Under the pieces are notes generated by a model. That model had not been told where the DNA came from and made no database searches. It was given only the letters and a program-made list of their open reading frames with translations. Below, in pieces: positions 17,734-28,154 of a DNA stretch of 64,000 nt. Where the stretch lies: the NCBI RefSeq assembly GCF_000024425.1, contig NC_013946.1, positions 806,001 through 870,000 on the forward strand. The letters run 5' to 3'. Positions within the stretch are counted from its first letter, which is position 1, and every line of letters starts with the position of its first letter. The position numbers were made by a program, and so were the translations under genes. This stretch comes from Meiothermus ruber DSM 1279 (GTDB lineage: Bacteria; Deinococcota; Deinococci; Deinococcales; Thermaceae).

Positions 17734-18399
17734 GTGCAGCGCATTTTCTGGCTGGCCTGGCGCGACCTGGTGCTGGAGTTTCGGGGGCGTACGGGCCTCC
17801 TTTCGGCGGTATTTTTTCTGGCGGTGATGCTTTTTATTTTAGCCATGGCCTTTGGCCCCAACCCTCAGGATCTGCGAAAAGCGGCCCCCGGGGTGCTGTG
17901 GGTGGCCCTGGCCTTTGCCGGCAGCCTGCTAGCCGGACGGGCCTTTGGCCTCGAGGTCGAGGACGGCACCCTGGACGACCTGCTCCTGACCCCCGGTAGC
18001 CGGGAGTGGATTTATTTTGGCAAGCTGCTGTTTCAGTTTGCTCTAATGCTCCTGGTCGGGGTGGTGCTTTTGTCCCTGGCGGCAGGGTTATTCTATCTGC
18101 CGCTGCGGCACTGGGGCTGGTACCTGGTGGTGCTGCTGCTGGGTTCGCTGGGTTATGCGGCCATCTCCACCTTCTATGCTGGCATGCTGGCCCGCCTGCG
18201 GGGGCGTGAGGTGCTTCTGCCGCTGCTGCTTTTTCCCCTGGTGATCCCGGTGGTGCTGGCTGCGGTGCGCTTTACCCAGGGCTTGGCCGAGGGCGTTCCG
18301 GTGGCCGAGCTTCTGGACTGGCTTCGCTTATTATTGGTCTTTGACGTGATCTATGTGACGGTGTGCGCGATGGTTTTCCCGTACATGCTCGAGGGATAG
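17734..18399 (+). CDS. ccmB: Cytochrome c maturation ABC permease CcmB
   Basis: A 221-residue inner-membrane protein with six hydrophobic segments, matching CcmB (heme exporter B). Typical features are the N-terminal RIFWLAWRDLVLEFR, the loop AFGLEVEDGTLDDLLLTPGS with the conserved acidic stretch, and LFPLVIPVVLAAVR. CcmB works with the ATPase CcmA and CcmC/D to release holo-CcmE. No ccmA precedes it; the upstream gene is a DUF1653 protein. The start is GTG 17734. Confidence 0.92.
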   Translation: MQRIFWLAWRDLVLEFRGRTGLLSAVFFLAVMLFILAMAFGPNPQDLRKAAPGVLWVALAFAGSLLAGRAFGLEVEDGTLDDLLLTPGSREWIYFGKLLFQFALMLLVGVVLLSLAAGLFYLPLRHWGWYLVVLLLGSLGYAAISTFYAGMLARLRGREVLLPLLLFPLVIPVVLAAVRFTQGLAEGVPVAELLDWLRLLLVFDVIYVTVCAMVFPYMLEG

Positions 18400-18569
18400 G
18401 TTATGGGCGTTATTACTGCGAGTAAATTACCCGCTTACCCTACCGGGGTAATCTGAATGTGCTGGACGGTATGTTCAAATATCCCGGCTCGCCGATGATG
18501 TAACGTGGTTTACGGCGCTTAATCTATTTCAGTACAGAATACATATAGAAGATAAAGGAGAGGACTGGA
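18400..18569. other. Intergenic leader between ccmB and ccmC
   Basis: 170 bp without a gene inside the ccm operon. It contains an inverted repeat ATTACCC (18426-18432) with GGGTAAT (18446-18452) and an AT-rich stretch before a strong AAAGGAGAGG Shine-Dalgarno. A promoter for ccmC may lie near TACAGAATACATATAG (18533-18547), but the boxes are weak. The gap suggests separate control of ccmC onward. Confidence 0.4.
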
Positions 18570-19262
18570 ATGCAGCTTGCTCGCTCCAATCAAACCAACC
18601 GCTTGGATGGCCTGACCCTGGGCCTTTTGGGCCTGGGCGTGGTGGGTGCGGTGGTGGGGTTTTTCCTGGCCATGGGCTCCCCCCCCGACCAGAGCCAGGG
18701 CTTTGTGGCCCGCATCTTCCATATGCACGTCCCAACGGCCTGGATGGCCTACCTGGCTAGCTTCGGGGCGCTGGCCTACTCGGTGGCCTACCTGGTGCGG
18801 CGCAGAGCCCACCACGACCGGGTGGCCGCCGCCGTGGTGGAGGTGGGCCTCATCTTTATGGCCCTGGCGCTGCTAACGGGCATGCTCTGGGCCCGGCCCA
18901 CCTGGGGGGTGTACTGGGACTGGGAGCCCCGGCTCACCACCACCGCCATCCTGTTTGCCATCTATGTGGGGTATGTGGTGGTGCGGGGTGCCATCGAAGA
19001 CCCCGAGCTCAGGGCCAAGGCGGCGGCGGGGGTGGCTATTCTGGGTTCGATTAATGTGCCCATCAGCTATATGTCGGTCAAGTGGTGGCGCAGCCTGCAC
19101 CAGACCCAGTCCATTGACCTTACCACCGGCAAGATCAACGTGGATGCGGCCATCCTGATCCCCATGCTGGTCAACCTGGCGGCGTTTACCCTGCTGTTCA
19201 TTGGGCTGGTGCGGCTCCGCAGCATTATTGCCGCCCGCGAGGCGGCCCGGGAGGAGGCCTGA
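18570..19262 (+). CDS. ccmC: Heme exporter/handling protein CcmC
   Basis: A 230-residue six-helix membrane protein. The tryptophan-rich WWD loop is visible as WARPTWGVYWDWEPRLTT near residues 110-128. The heme-ligand histidines flank it: RIFHMHVPTAWMAY near residue 52 and KWWRSLHQTQS near residue 175. CcmC loads heme onto CcmE at the periplasmic face. The start ATG follows AAAGGAGAGGACTGGA. Confidence 0.95.
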   Translation: MQLARSNQTNRLDGLTLGLLGLGVVGAVVGFFLAMGSPPDQSQGFVARIFHMHVPTAWMAYLASFGALAYSVAYLVRRRAHHDRVAAAVVEVGLIFMALALLTGMLWARPTWGVYWDWEPRLTTTAILFAIYVGYVVVRGAIEDPELRAKAAAGVAILGSINVPISYMSVKWWRSLHQTQSIDLTTGKINVDAAILIPMLVNLAAFTLLFIGLVRLRSIIAAREAAREEA

Positions 19263-19263
19263 G

Positions 19264-19386
19264 ATGCCCGACAACCCCCTGTGGAACCCGGCCAACCCCT
19301 TTGTGATCTGGACGTACCTAGCGGTGTACGTTTTGGTGTTTGGCTATCTGGGCTACCTCATCTGGCGGTACCAGAAGAACCGCTGA
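19264..19386 (+). CDS. ccmD: CcmD-like small membrane protein
   Basis: A 40-residue protein with one transmembrane helix (FVIWTYLAVYVLVFGYLGYLI) and a positively charged tail RYQKNR, the standard form of CcmD. Position between ccmC (2-bp spacing) and ccmE fits. CcmD stabilises the CcmABC-CcmE complex during holo-CcmE release. Confidence 0.8.
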   Translation: MPDNPLWNPANPFVIWTYLAVYVLVFGYLGYLIWRYQKNR

Positions 19387-19405
19387 GGAGGCCCTCGAGG
19401 TGCGC

Positions 19406-19837
19406 ATGAAACCGAAGTATGTTGTGGGACTGCTGGTGGTGGTGGGTGCCCTGGCCTACCTGATCTTTGGAGGCCTGGGCCAGAACCTGGTCTACTTCAT
19501 CACCCCCAGTGAATACTTTCAGCAGGTAGACCGTTACCAGAACCGCCCGGTGCGGCTGGGCGGGCTGGTCAAGCCGGGTACGCTCGACTACAACCCCCAG
19601 ACCCTCGAGCTGCGCTTTGTGGTTACCGATGGGGTCAAGGAGATTCCCATCCGCTCCTCGGGTACCACCCCGCCGGCCCTGTTTGGCGAGAACCGGGGGG
19701 TGGTGGTGGAGGGCCGCTTTGAGGGCGAGACCTTTGTGAGCCAGAACCTGCTGGTCAAGCACTCCGAAACCTACCAGGCCCCCAAGGAGGGCTGGACACC
19801 TGAGCAGGTGCGCAAGCTGATCGAGGAGACCCAGTGA
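19406..19837 (+). CDS. ccmE: Heme chaperone CcmE
   Basis: A 143-residue periplasm-facing protein with an N-terminal membrane anchor (YVVGLLVVVGALAYLIFGGL) and an OB-fold domain. The heme-binding motif HxxxY is present as KHSETY near residue 125; the His forms the covalent bond to heme. VRLGGLVKPGTLDY is the conserved strand. ATG 19406 is preferred; a GTG two codons earlier is also possible. Confidence 0.93.
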   Translation: MKPKYVVGLLVVVGALAYLIFGGLGQNLVYFITPSEYFQQVDRYQNRPVRLGGLVKPGTLDYNPQTLELRFVVTDGVKEIPIRSSGTTPPALFGENRGVVVEGRFEGETFVSQNLLVKHSETYQAPKEGWTPEQVRKLIEETQ

Positions 19838-19853
19838 TGAAGAGGAGGTTCGC

Positions 19854-21845
19854 TTGACGCCAGGTCTTTTGGGGGGCGTGTCCTTGGTGGCTGCCCTGAT
19901 TCTTTCGGTGCTGGGCCTGGCGCTGGCAGTGCTGGCCCACACCCTGCGGGACGGGCGCTACCTCGAGGCCGCCAAGCGCCTTTCGCTGCTCACCCTGCTG
20001 GCTGCTGCGCTCAGCTTTGGGGCGCTCGAGTGGGCCATCCTCACCGACGACTTTAGCGTTTCCTACGTGGCCAACCACAGCTCGGCCAGCAACCCCCTAT
20101 GGGTCAAGCTGGTCACGCCCTGGGCGGCGCTGGAAGGCTCCATTCTGCTGTGGGCCCTGCTCCAGACCGCCTACACCTGGCTGGTGGGCCTGCGGGCCGG
20201 CCAGAGCCTGGATGTCTGGCGGGCCCCGGTGGCCCTGGGCACGCTCTTTGCTGTGCAGGTGTTCTTCTTCGCGGTGATGGTCTTTGTGGCCCACCCCTTC
20301 GATGCGGTGCCCAACCCGCCCCCGGATGGCCTGGGCACCAACCCCCTTCTGCAAAACCACTGGATGATGGCGGTGCACCCGGTCTTGATGTACCTGGGTT
20401 TTGTGGGGCTCTCGGTGCCGTTTGCCTATGCGGTGGCGGCCATGGTGGCCCGGCGCTACCAGAGCTGGATTTTCGAGACCCGCTGGTGGACGCTGGTGGC
20501 CTGGGGCTTCCTGACCGCGGCCATCTTCACCGGCAAGTGGTGGAGCTACGAGATTCTGGGCTGGGGCGGCTACTGGGCCTGGGATCCGGTCGAGAACGCC
20601 TCCATCATCCCCTGGCTGCTGGCCACGGCTTTTTTACACACCGCGCAGGTGCAGGAGCGCAAAGGGCTCTTCAAGGGCTGGAACTTTGCCTTCATCACCC
20701 TGGCCTTTGCGGCTACGGTCTTTGGTACCTTCCTGACCCGCTCGGGGGTGATTCAGTCGGTGCATGCTTTTGCCAGCGGGCCGGTGGGGGCCTGGTTTTT
20801 GGTGTTTTTGCTGGGCGTGCTGGCGGTGGGGCTGGGGCTTCTGGCCCGGGTTTCCTCCGAGATTCGCGAGGCCGGCGAGGTGCGCTGGAGAAGCCGCGAG
20901 GGGGCTCTGCTGGCCGGGGCGCTGTTCTTCGGCACCTTTGCTTTTGTGGTGGTACTGGGTACCCTGTGGCCGTTGGTGGTGGAGGTGGTGAGCGGGGCCA
21001 AGGTCTCGGTGGGGGCCCCCTTCTTCAACCAGGTTTCGGTGCCCCTGGGCATCTTCATGCTGCTTCTGATGGGCATCGGGCCGGTTTTACCCTGGCGCAA
21101 CACCAACGCCCAGGTGGTGCGCAACCTGGCGGCCATGCTGGTGGCGCTGGGGGTGGGCACCCTGCTGGGACTGGCGCTGGGCCTGAGCCTGGGGGTCTCG
21201 CTGGCGATCGGGCTTTTTGCCTACAACCTGACCGCCATCTGGCTGATGGTGGCCCAGGGGGTGCGGGAGCGCTCGAGGTCGCTGGGTATCCCGGCGGGGC
21301 AGGCCCTGTGGGAACTGGCTTCCAGCCACAAGCGCCGTTTTGGCTCGCACATTGTGCACTTCGGGGTGGCGCTGGCGGCCCTGACCATCGCCTTCAGCCA
21401 GACCTACCGGGTGACCGAGCAGAAGACCCTCCAGGTAGGGGAGACCTGGCAGACCCGCGGCCTGGAGATTCGCCTGCTCTCCATCGGTGCCCGGGAGGAG
21501 TCCAACCGCTTTGCGGCCATCGCCCCCATCGAGGTGCGCTCCACCAGCCGCGAAGGTTGGGGGGCCGATGGGCGCTACGAGACCCGGCTCAACTTCTACC
21601 CGCAGATGAGCTCGCCGCTGGCCACCCCGGTGGTCAGGTACTCCCTGTACAACGACTACTACTTCGTCCTGATGCAATTTGACCAGGAAAAAGGCCAGTG
21701 GGCGACCATCAAACTGATCGTTACCCCCATGGTGTTGTGGCTATGGGTGGCCGGTTTAATCATCGTGCTGGGTACGCTCTATATCCTCTGGCCGGCTGGG
21801 GCCAGGGTAACCAGCCGGCAGGTATCCCCGATGGCAGGGGACTGA
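19854..21845 (+). CDS. ccmF: Cytochrome c heme lyase subunit CcmF
   Basis: A 663-residue membrane protein with about 14-15 helices. The WWD signature is present as GWGGYWAWDPVENAS near residues 238-252. Conserved heme-ligand histidines are in LQNHWMMAVHPVLMY near residue 170 and in the C-terminal half (HIVHFGVAL). CcmF joins heme from CcmE to apocytochrome c with CcmH and CcmI. The start is TTG 19854, supported by GAGGAGG at 19842-19848. Confidence 0.95.
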   Translation: MTPGLLGGVSLVAALILSVLGLALAVLAHTLRDGRYLEAAKRLSLLTLLAAALSFGALEWAILTDDFSVSYVANHSSASNPLWVKLVTPWAALEGSILLWALLQTAYTWLVGLRAGQSLDVWRAPVALGTLFAVQVFFFAVMVFVAHPFDAVPNPPPDGLGTNPLLQNHWMMAVHPVLMYLGFVGLSVPFAYAVAAMVARRYQSWIFETRWWTLVAWGFLTAAIFTGKWWSYEILGWGGYWAWDPVENASIIPWLLATAFLHTAQVQERKGLFKGWNFAFITLAFAATVFGTFLTRSGVIQSVHAFASGPVGAWFLVFLLGVLAVGLGLLARVSSEIREAGEVRWRSREGALLAGALFFGTFAFVVVLGTLWPLVVEVVSGAKVSVGAPFFNQVSVPLGIFMLLLMGIGPVLPWRNTNAQVVRNLAAMLVALGVGTLLGLALGLSLGVSLAIGLFAYNLTAIWLMVAQGVRERSRSLGIPAGQALWELASSHKRRFGSHIVHFGVALAALTIAFSQTYRVTEQKTLQVGETWQTRGLEIRLLSIGAREESNRFAAIAPIEVRSTSREGWGADGRYETRLNFYPQMSSPLATPVVRYSLYNDYYFVLMQFDQEKGQWATIKLIVTPMVLWLWVAGLIIVLGTLYILWPAGARVTSRQVSPMAGD

Positions 21846-21869
21846 TCTCGCAGTGCATAGAGGAGGGCT

Positions 21870-22394
21870 GTGCTTCGATTCTGGCCAATTTTGGTTCTGC
21901 TGCTGGGGGGGCTTTTTTACTGGGGTATGCAGCGCCCCAACCCCAACGAGCTGAAGTCGGTGCTGGTGGGGAAGCCCGCACCCAGCTTTAGCCTGCCGCT
22001 CCTGGAGCCTTACCAGGCCCAGTACGGGCCCGAGATGGGGGTTCGGGCGGGCCTTGGCAAGCCGGTTTTGCTCAACATCTGGGCCAGTTGGTGCATCCCC
22101 TGCCGCACCGAGGCCCCGCTTCTAGAGCGCTTTCACCAACAGTACAGAGACCAGGTGCTCATTCTGGGGGTTAATGTGCAGGACAGCGAAGCCGAGGCCC
22201 TGAAGTTCATCCAGCAGTATGGCCTGACCTTCCCCAGCGTGTACGACGGGCGTGGGCGCATTGGCATCGAGTACGGGTACTATGGCGTGCCCGAGACCTT
22301 CGTCATAGATCGTAATGGTACGGTGCTGGCCCGGCATGCCGGCGAGCTGAGCGAGGCGCAGTTACGGGGCTATATCGAGCAGGTGTTGCGATGA
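21870..22394 (+). CDS. ccmG: Thiol:disulfide oxidoreductase CcmG/ResA-like
   Basis: A 174-residue membrane-anchored thioredoxin-fold protein. The N-terminal helix (FWPILVLLLGGLFYWG) anchors it outside the membrane; the active site is WCIPC near residue 76, and the cis-Pro loop is YYGVPETFVID near residue 142. It keeps apocytochrome CxxCH cysteines reduced for heme attachment. Start GTG 21870; the 3' end overlaps ccmH as ATGA. Confidence 0.92.
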   Translation: MLRFWPILVLLLGGLFYWGMQRPNPNELKSVLVGKPAPSFSLPLLEPYQAQYGPEMGVRAGLGKPVLLNIWASWCIPCRTEAPLLERFHQQYRDQVLILGVNVQDSEAEALKFIQQYGLTFPSVYDGRGRIGIEYGYYGVPETFVIDRNGTVLARHAGELSEAQLRGYIEQVLR

Positions 22395-22864
22395 GACGAA
22401 GGAAAGCAGGGTGGGTGGGTTGGCTGCTGCTGCTGGCCTTGGCCCTGGCCCAGCCCAGCCCCAACACCCCACCCCCGGATTTTTCACCCGAGGTGTTTGA
22501 AATTGCCCGCGAGCTGCGCTGCCCGGTCTGTCAGGGGGAGTCGGCGGCGGAGTCCAACGCCGGCATTGCTGTGGAGATGCGCCGCATTATCGCCGAGCAG
22601 CTCGCCCAGGGTAAGAGCCGGGCCGAGATCCGAGAGTTTTTTGTACAGCGCTACGGCGACTGGATTCTCTACGAGCCGCCCGCCCGCGGCCTTACCCTGT
22701 GGGTCTGGCTCTCGCCCCTGGTGGGGCTGGGCCTGCTGGGCTTTGGCCTGTGGCGCTACCTGGCGGGGGTCAGGGCTCGAGCCCAGCTAACCGCCTCGGA
22801 CGTCTCGGAGGAAGAAATTGCCCGCCTCGAGGCCGAGCTGCAACCCCGTGAGCGACAACCATGA
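22391..22864 (+). CDS. ccmH: Cytochrome c maturation protein CcmH
   Basis: A 157-residue protein with signal anchor at the N-terminus (WVGWLLLLALALAQ), the redox motif LRCPVCQGES near residue 40, a helical domain with YGDWILYEPP, and a C-terminal membrane helix (LWVWLSPLVGLGLLGFGLW). This is the short CcmH form; the CcmI part is a separate protein. Both ends overlap neighbours as ATGA, so ccmG, ccmH and the CcmI-type gene are tightly coupled. Confidence 0.93.
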   Translation: MRRRKAGWVGWLLLLALALAQPSPNTPPPDFSPEVFEIARELRCPVCQGESAAESNAGIAVEMRRIIAEQLAQGKSRAEIREFFVQRYGDWILYEPPARGLTLWVWLSPLVGLGLLGFGLWRYLAGVRARAQLTASDVSEEEIARLEAELQPRERQP

Positions 22865-23853
22865 TCATGGCTTATCTTTTACTGGCTCTGTTGTTTGGGC
22901 TGGCCCTGGCCTATGCCCTGCGGCCTTTCTTCCGTACCCCGGCCCAGCCCTTTCCCGAGAGCCCCCGGCCCGAGGAGCTGCGGGCCGAGCTCGAGCTGCT
23001 CAAATCGCTGGCCCGGGAGGCCGAAGGGGAGGAGCGCAAGCGCCTCCTGGCCCAGGCGGTGCACCTCGAGCGCCAACTGGCCGAGCTGGGCCAGGAAAAC
23101 CCCACCCCGCGCCGCCTGAGCCCGCTCACGCTGGGGGCCGTGACCCTGGGTCTGGTGGCCCTGGGGGTGGGCCTGTGGGCCTACACGGTGCCGCGCCTGC
23201 CGGGCGAGACCATCATCACCAGCCGCAACGAGGCCCGCGAACTGGGCAACCTGCAACGCCGGGCCGAGCAAAGCGGCCAGGCCGCCGACTGGCTGGCCTA
23301 CGCCAACAAAGCCTACGAGCTGCAGGACTTCGAGCGGGCTGTGCAGGGCTACCTGAAGGTGATCGAGCTCGAGCCCCGCAACGCCAACGCCGTGCGCCGG
23401 ATTGGCATCCTGCTCTTCATGAGCGGTCGGCCCGAGGAGGGAGCCCAGGCCCTCGAGCTGGCGGTGCGGGCCGAGCCCGGTGAGCCGGAGGGCTGGTTGT
23501 TTCTGGGCAACGCCTACTTCCAACTGGGCCGCCCGGCCCAGGCCATCGCGGCCTGGGAGTCCTATCTGAAGGCCGGCGGTGAGGCCCGGGCGCAGGTGCA
23601 GAACCTGATCCAAACCGCCAAAAACCAGCTCAACGCTACCTCCCAGGGCCAGCAGGTCTACCTGGCCCGCTGCGCGGCCTGCCACGGGGCCCAGGCCCAG
23701 GGGGGTACGGGCCCACGCTTGCAGGGCAATCCCATTAACAAGGTGCCGGAGGCGGTGCGGGAGATTGTCCTCAAGGGCCGGGGCCAGATGCCGGCGGTGG
23801 CCCTGAACGAGGAGGAGATGCAGGCTCTGCTGCAGTACCTGGGGGGATTGTAG
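22861..23853 (+). CDS. CcmI-type TPR protein fused to a cytochrome c domain
   Basis: A 330-residue protein. Residues 1-30 are a membrane helix, 35-80 a coiled region, 85-108 a second membrane helix, as in CcmI. Residues 120-250 hold TPR repeats (ADWLAYANKAYELQDFERAV; AVRRIGILLFMSGRPEEGA; GWLFLGNAYFQLGRPAQAI) that would bind apocytochrome c C-termini. Residues 258-330 are a small class I cytochrome c domain: RCAACHGAQA is the CxxCH heme site and GRGQMPAV supplies the Met ligand. The fusion is unusual: the assembly factor is itself a substrate of the pathway. Start overlaps ccmH. Confidence 0.85.
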   Translation: MIMAYLLLALLFGLALAYALRPFFRTPAQPFPESPRPEELRAELELLKSLAREAEGEERKRLLAQAVHLERQLAELGQENPTPRRLSPLTLGAVTLGLVALGVGLWAYTVPRLPGETIITSRNEARELGNLQRRAEQSGQAADWLAYANKAYELQDFERAVQGYLKVIELEPRNANAVRRIGILLFMSGRPEEGAQALELAVRAEPGEPEGWLFLGNAYFQLGRPAQAIAAWESYLKAGGEARAQVQNLIQTAKNQLNATSQGQQVYLARCAACHGAQAQGGTGPRLQGNPINKVPEAVREIVLKGRGQMPAVALNEEEMQALLQYLGGL

Positions 23854-23860
23854 AGGATCT

Positions 23861-26232
<2,372 letters not shown>

Positions 26233-26257
26233 CTAGGCACGGAAGCGGGCCTTATGC

Positions 26258-26263
26258 TAGACT
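26258..26263 (+). promoter_or_regulatory. -10 box of the rpsT-thx operon
   Basis: TAGACT about 80 nt before the rpsT start, leaving a real 5' leader here. The leader 26270-26340 contains several short inverted stretches, e.g. TTTCGCC near 26291 and GCGAAGG near 26305, that could fold for S20 autoregulation. This is a suggestion only. Confidence 0.4.
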
Positions 26264-26344
26264 TGTGAGCGGTTTGCCTCGAGGCTGCTCTTTCGCCATT
26301 GGTGCGAAGGCGGTAGCCCCCCAATTGGGCAATATTGGAGAACT

Positions 26345-26638
26345 ATGGCACAGAAAAAAACTGCACGCAACCCCTCGGCCATGAAGCGCCACCGCCAGTC
26401 GCTCAAGCGTCGGGCCCGCAACAAGTCCAAGATGTCGGCCATCAAGACCGTCAGCAAGAAAGCGGTGGCTTTGGCCAAAGAAGGCAACGCCAGCGAAGCG
26501 GTGCGGGTCATGCGCTATGCCGAAAGCCTGATTGACAAGGCCGCCAAGGGTTCGACCCTGCACAAGAACGCGGCCAGCCGGCGCAAGTCCCGCCTGATGA
26601 GCAAAGTGCACCAGCTTCTTAGCGGAGCTAAAGCCTAG
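26345..26638 (+). CDS. rpsT: 30S ribosomal protein bS20
   Basis: A 97-residue, lysine/arginine-rich helical protein of the 30S subunit. It shows the bS20 features: N-terminal [31 protein letters not shown], and C-terminal [20 protein letters not shown]. It binds 16S rRNA. It is followed after 9 bp by the thx gene. Confidence 0.96.
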   Translation: MAQKKTARNPSAMKRHRQSLKRRARNKSKMSAIKTVSKKAVALAKEGNASEAVRVMRYAESLIDKAAKGSTLHKNAASRRKSRLMSKVHQLLSGAKA

Positions 26639-26647
26639 GAGTACAGC

Positions 26648-26728
26648 ATGGGCAAAGGTGACCGTCGTACCCGTCGCGGCAAGATTTTCCGTGGAACTTA
26701 CGGCAAATACCGTCCACGCAAGAAATAG
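26648..26728 (+). CDS. thx: 30S ribosomal protein bTHX
   Basis: A 26-residue basic peptide, MGKGDRRTRRGKI then FRGTYGKYRPRKK, nearly identical to Thermus Thx, which sits in a cavity at the top of the 30S head. ATG 26648 has AGGAGTACAGC upstream; stop TAG 26726-26728. It is co-transcribed with rpsT and ends just before a strong terminator. The presence of Thx supports a Deinococcus-Thermus origin. Confidence 0.95.
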   Translation: MGKGDRRTRRGKIFRGTYGKYRPRKK

Positions 26729-26747
26729 TATCTGTCGCGGTGCTTTG

Positions 26748-26772
26748 CCGGAGGGAATCCCTCCGGTTTTTT
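26748..26772 (+). terminator. Terminator of rpsT-thx
   Basis: Perfect 8-bp stem CCGGAGGG/CCCTCCGG with loop AAT, followed by TTTTTT (26767-26772). Confidence 0.95.
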
Positions 26773-26777
26773 GGTGG

Positions 26778-27485
26778 TTACCCCAGGTTGGCCTGATGGG
26801 TCTGCCAGGCTTCCCGGGCCGCCTCGAGGGCCCCCTGTAGCTGGGCCTCGAGCTGCCTTTTATAGGCCGCGGCCCCCCGGCCCCCCGCGGCCTCATAGGC
26901 GGCCAGGTACCGCAGGGTGAAGCTCAGATCGCCCACCCGACCGAATACCTCCTGCAACTGCTTGATGCGCTGGCTGTCCTGCCCGAGCCACTCCCTGGCG
27001 TAGCGCAGCCGCCGCAGGGCCCGGCGCAGGGCGTGCAGGCGCTCGAGGCCTCCTTCCTGCTGCCATTCTTCGGCCTTGCGCTCAACCTGGCGTACGAAGC
27101 GCTTGAGCCGGGTCTGGGCCGGTGCTTCATCCAGCGGGGGCAGGTTGGCGAGGGCCTGCAACAGGCCGGCCAGCCGGGGGCTGTCCAGAAGCGGTACGAA
27201 GGCGGCGCGCGCCTCTTTGAGCCTGGACGCGGCCCATCTGCGGAAAGCTTCGGGTAGGTGGTTATTCAGAAGCAACACCTCGAGGTCGCGCACCTCCCCA
27301 GCTGACCGCACCAGCCAGGCCAGGTCGTCCTCCAGCACCCGCAGCCCGGCCAGCCGCAGCCACACCCGCAGCCGCCGTACCGCCACCCGCACCTGGTGCA
27401 CGCCCTCGGGGTCGCGACCCTCCTTGGCGATGGGCAGATGCTCCCGCAGGTGTTGGAGCCAGCGATCTAGGTCAATGGTCGACAT
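26778..27485 (-). CDS. CHAD domain protein
   Basis: A 235-residue all-helical CHAD protein. Conserved basic and His residues that bind polyphosphate are visible: EGVHQVRVAVRRLRVWLRLA near residue 30 and RLHALRRALRRLRYAREWLG near residue 160. The protein lacks a fused CYTH domain. Polyphosphate binding is family knowledge; its role here is unknown. TAGGCT lies 6 nt before the ATG, suggesting a leaderless mRNA. Confidence 0.9.
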   Translation of the reverse strand: MSTIDLDRWLQHLREHLPIAKEGRDPEGVHQVRVAVRRLRVWLRLAGLRVLEDDLAWLVRSAGEVRDLEVLLLNNHLPEAFRRWAASRLKEARAAFVPLLDSPRLAGLLQALANLPPLDEAPAQTRLKRFVRQVERKAEEWQQEGGLERLHALRRALRRLRYAREWLGQDSQRIKQLQEVFGRVGDLSFTLRYLAAYEAAGGRGAAAYKRQLEAQLQGALEAAREAWQTHQANLG

Positions 27486-27491
27486 GCCATC

Positions 27492-27497
27492 AGCCTA
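27492..27497 (-). promoter_or_regulatory. -10 box of the CHAD gene (leaderless)
   Basis: TAGGCT on the minus strand, 6 nt before the ATG at 27485. Confidence 0.45.
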
Positions 27498-27513
27498 GCA
27501 CCTGGGGGTTTAC

Positions 27514-28068
27514 TCAGTCCTTCAGACCGTCCAGTAGCTTTGATAGTTCGGCTTCCAGCCTGCTGTGGGTCTTGGCCTGGTGGCCGCAGTCTACCTCGTT
27601 GAGGTTGGCTCCGCAGACCGGGCACAGGCCTTTGCAGTCTTCTTTACACAGCACGGTGTAGGGCAGCTCGAGGGCAAAAGCCTCGCTCAACAGGGGCTCT
27701 AAGTCCAGATCGGGATGGCCAAAAAGAAGGATTTCCTCCTCGTTTTCTTCGATGGCCTCGAGGTGCGCCAGGCCCGATTGATAGCGAAGCAGATACTGAA
27801 AATGGGCCCGCACCGCTGCGGGGGTTGGTGTAAGGCAGCGGCGGCACTCCATCAGGGCGTTGCCAGCAATTTCGCCTGAAAGCCAGAAATCCACCCCTCC
27901 CTCCCCCTCCATCTTGGTAACGCTGACCCTCCAAACCGCCGGGCCTACCAGGGGGATGCGCTCGTTGGGCAGGGCGATGTAATCCCAGATTTCATCTTTT
28001 GCACTGGTGCTGCCGCCCTCGCGAATCAGCCTCGCGAGGTTGATGCTTGGTATTGGACGCTGCTTCAT
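27514..28068 (-). CDS. YceD/DUF177 family protein
   Basis: A 184-residue YceD-type protein (DUF177), linked in many bacteria with ribosomal protein L32 or 23S rRNA metabolism. The C-terminal half holds the signature CKEDCKGLCPVCGANLNEVDC near residues 138-160, a probable metal site, after the acidic stretch EENEEEILLFGH. CRRCLTP in the middle adds a further CxxC. rpmF is not adjacent. ATG 28068 is preferred; a GTG two codons earlier (28074) is possible. Confidence 0.85.
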   Translation of the reverse strand: MKQRPIPSINLARLIREGGSTSAKDEIWDYIALPNERIPLVGPAVWRVSVTKMEGEGGVDFWLSGEIAGNALMECRRCLTPTPAAVRAHFQYLLRYQSGLAHLEAIEENEEEILLFGHPDLDLEPLLSEAFALELPYTVLCKEDCKGLCPVCGANLNEVDCGHQAKTHSRLEAELSKLLDGLKD

Positions 28069-28140
28069 CTTCACCCAATGCTCGCGCCTTAAGCGTAGCT
28101 CTTCATATTAGCCTCGAGGAGGCTTGGGGTCAATGGGCGG

Positions 28141-28146
28141 TAGACT
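28141..28146 (+). promoter_or_regulatory. -10 box of the arginase gene (leaderless)
   Basis: TAGACT, 8 nt before the ATG at 28155. Confidence 0.5.
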
Positions 28147-28154
28147 GTGTGGGT

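Noticed and set aside
20099-21682. Very long open frame inside ccmF in another frame
   Set aside because: Glycine/alanine/proline-rich shadow of a GC-rich gene; ccmF has clear WWD motifs and length.
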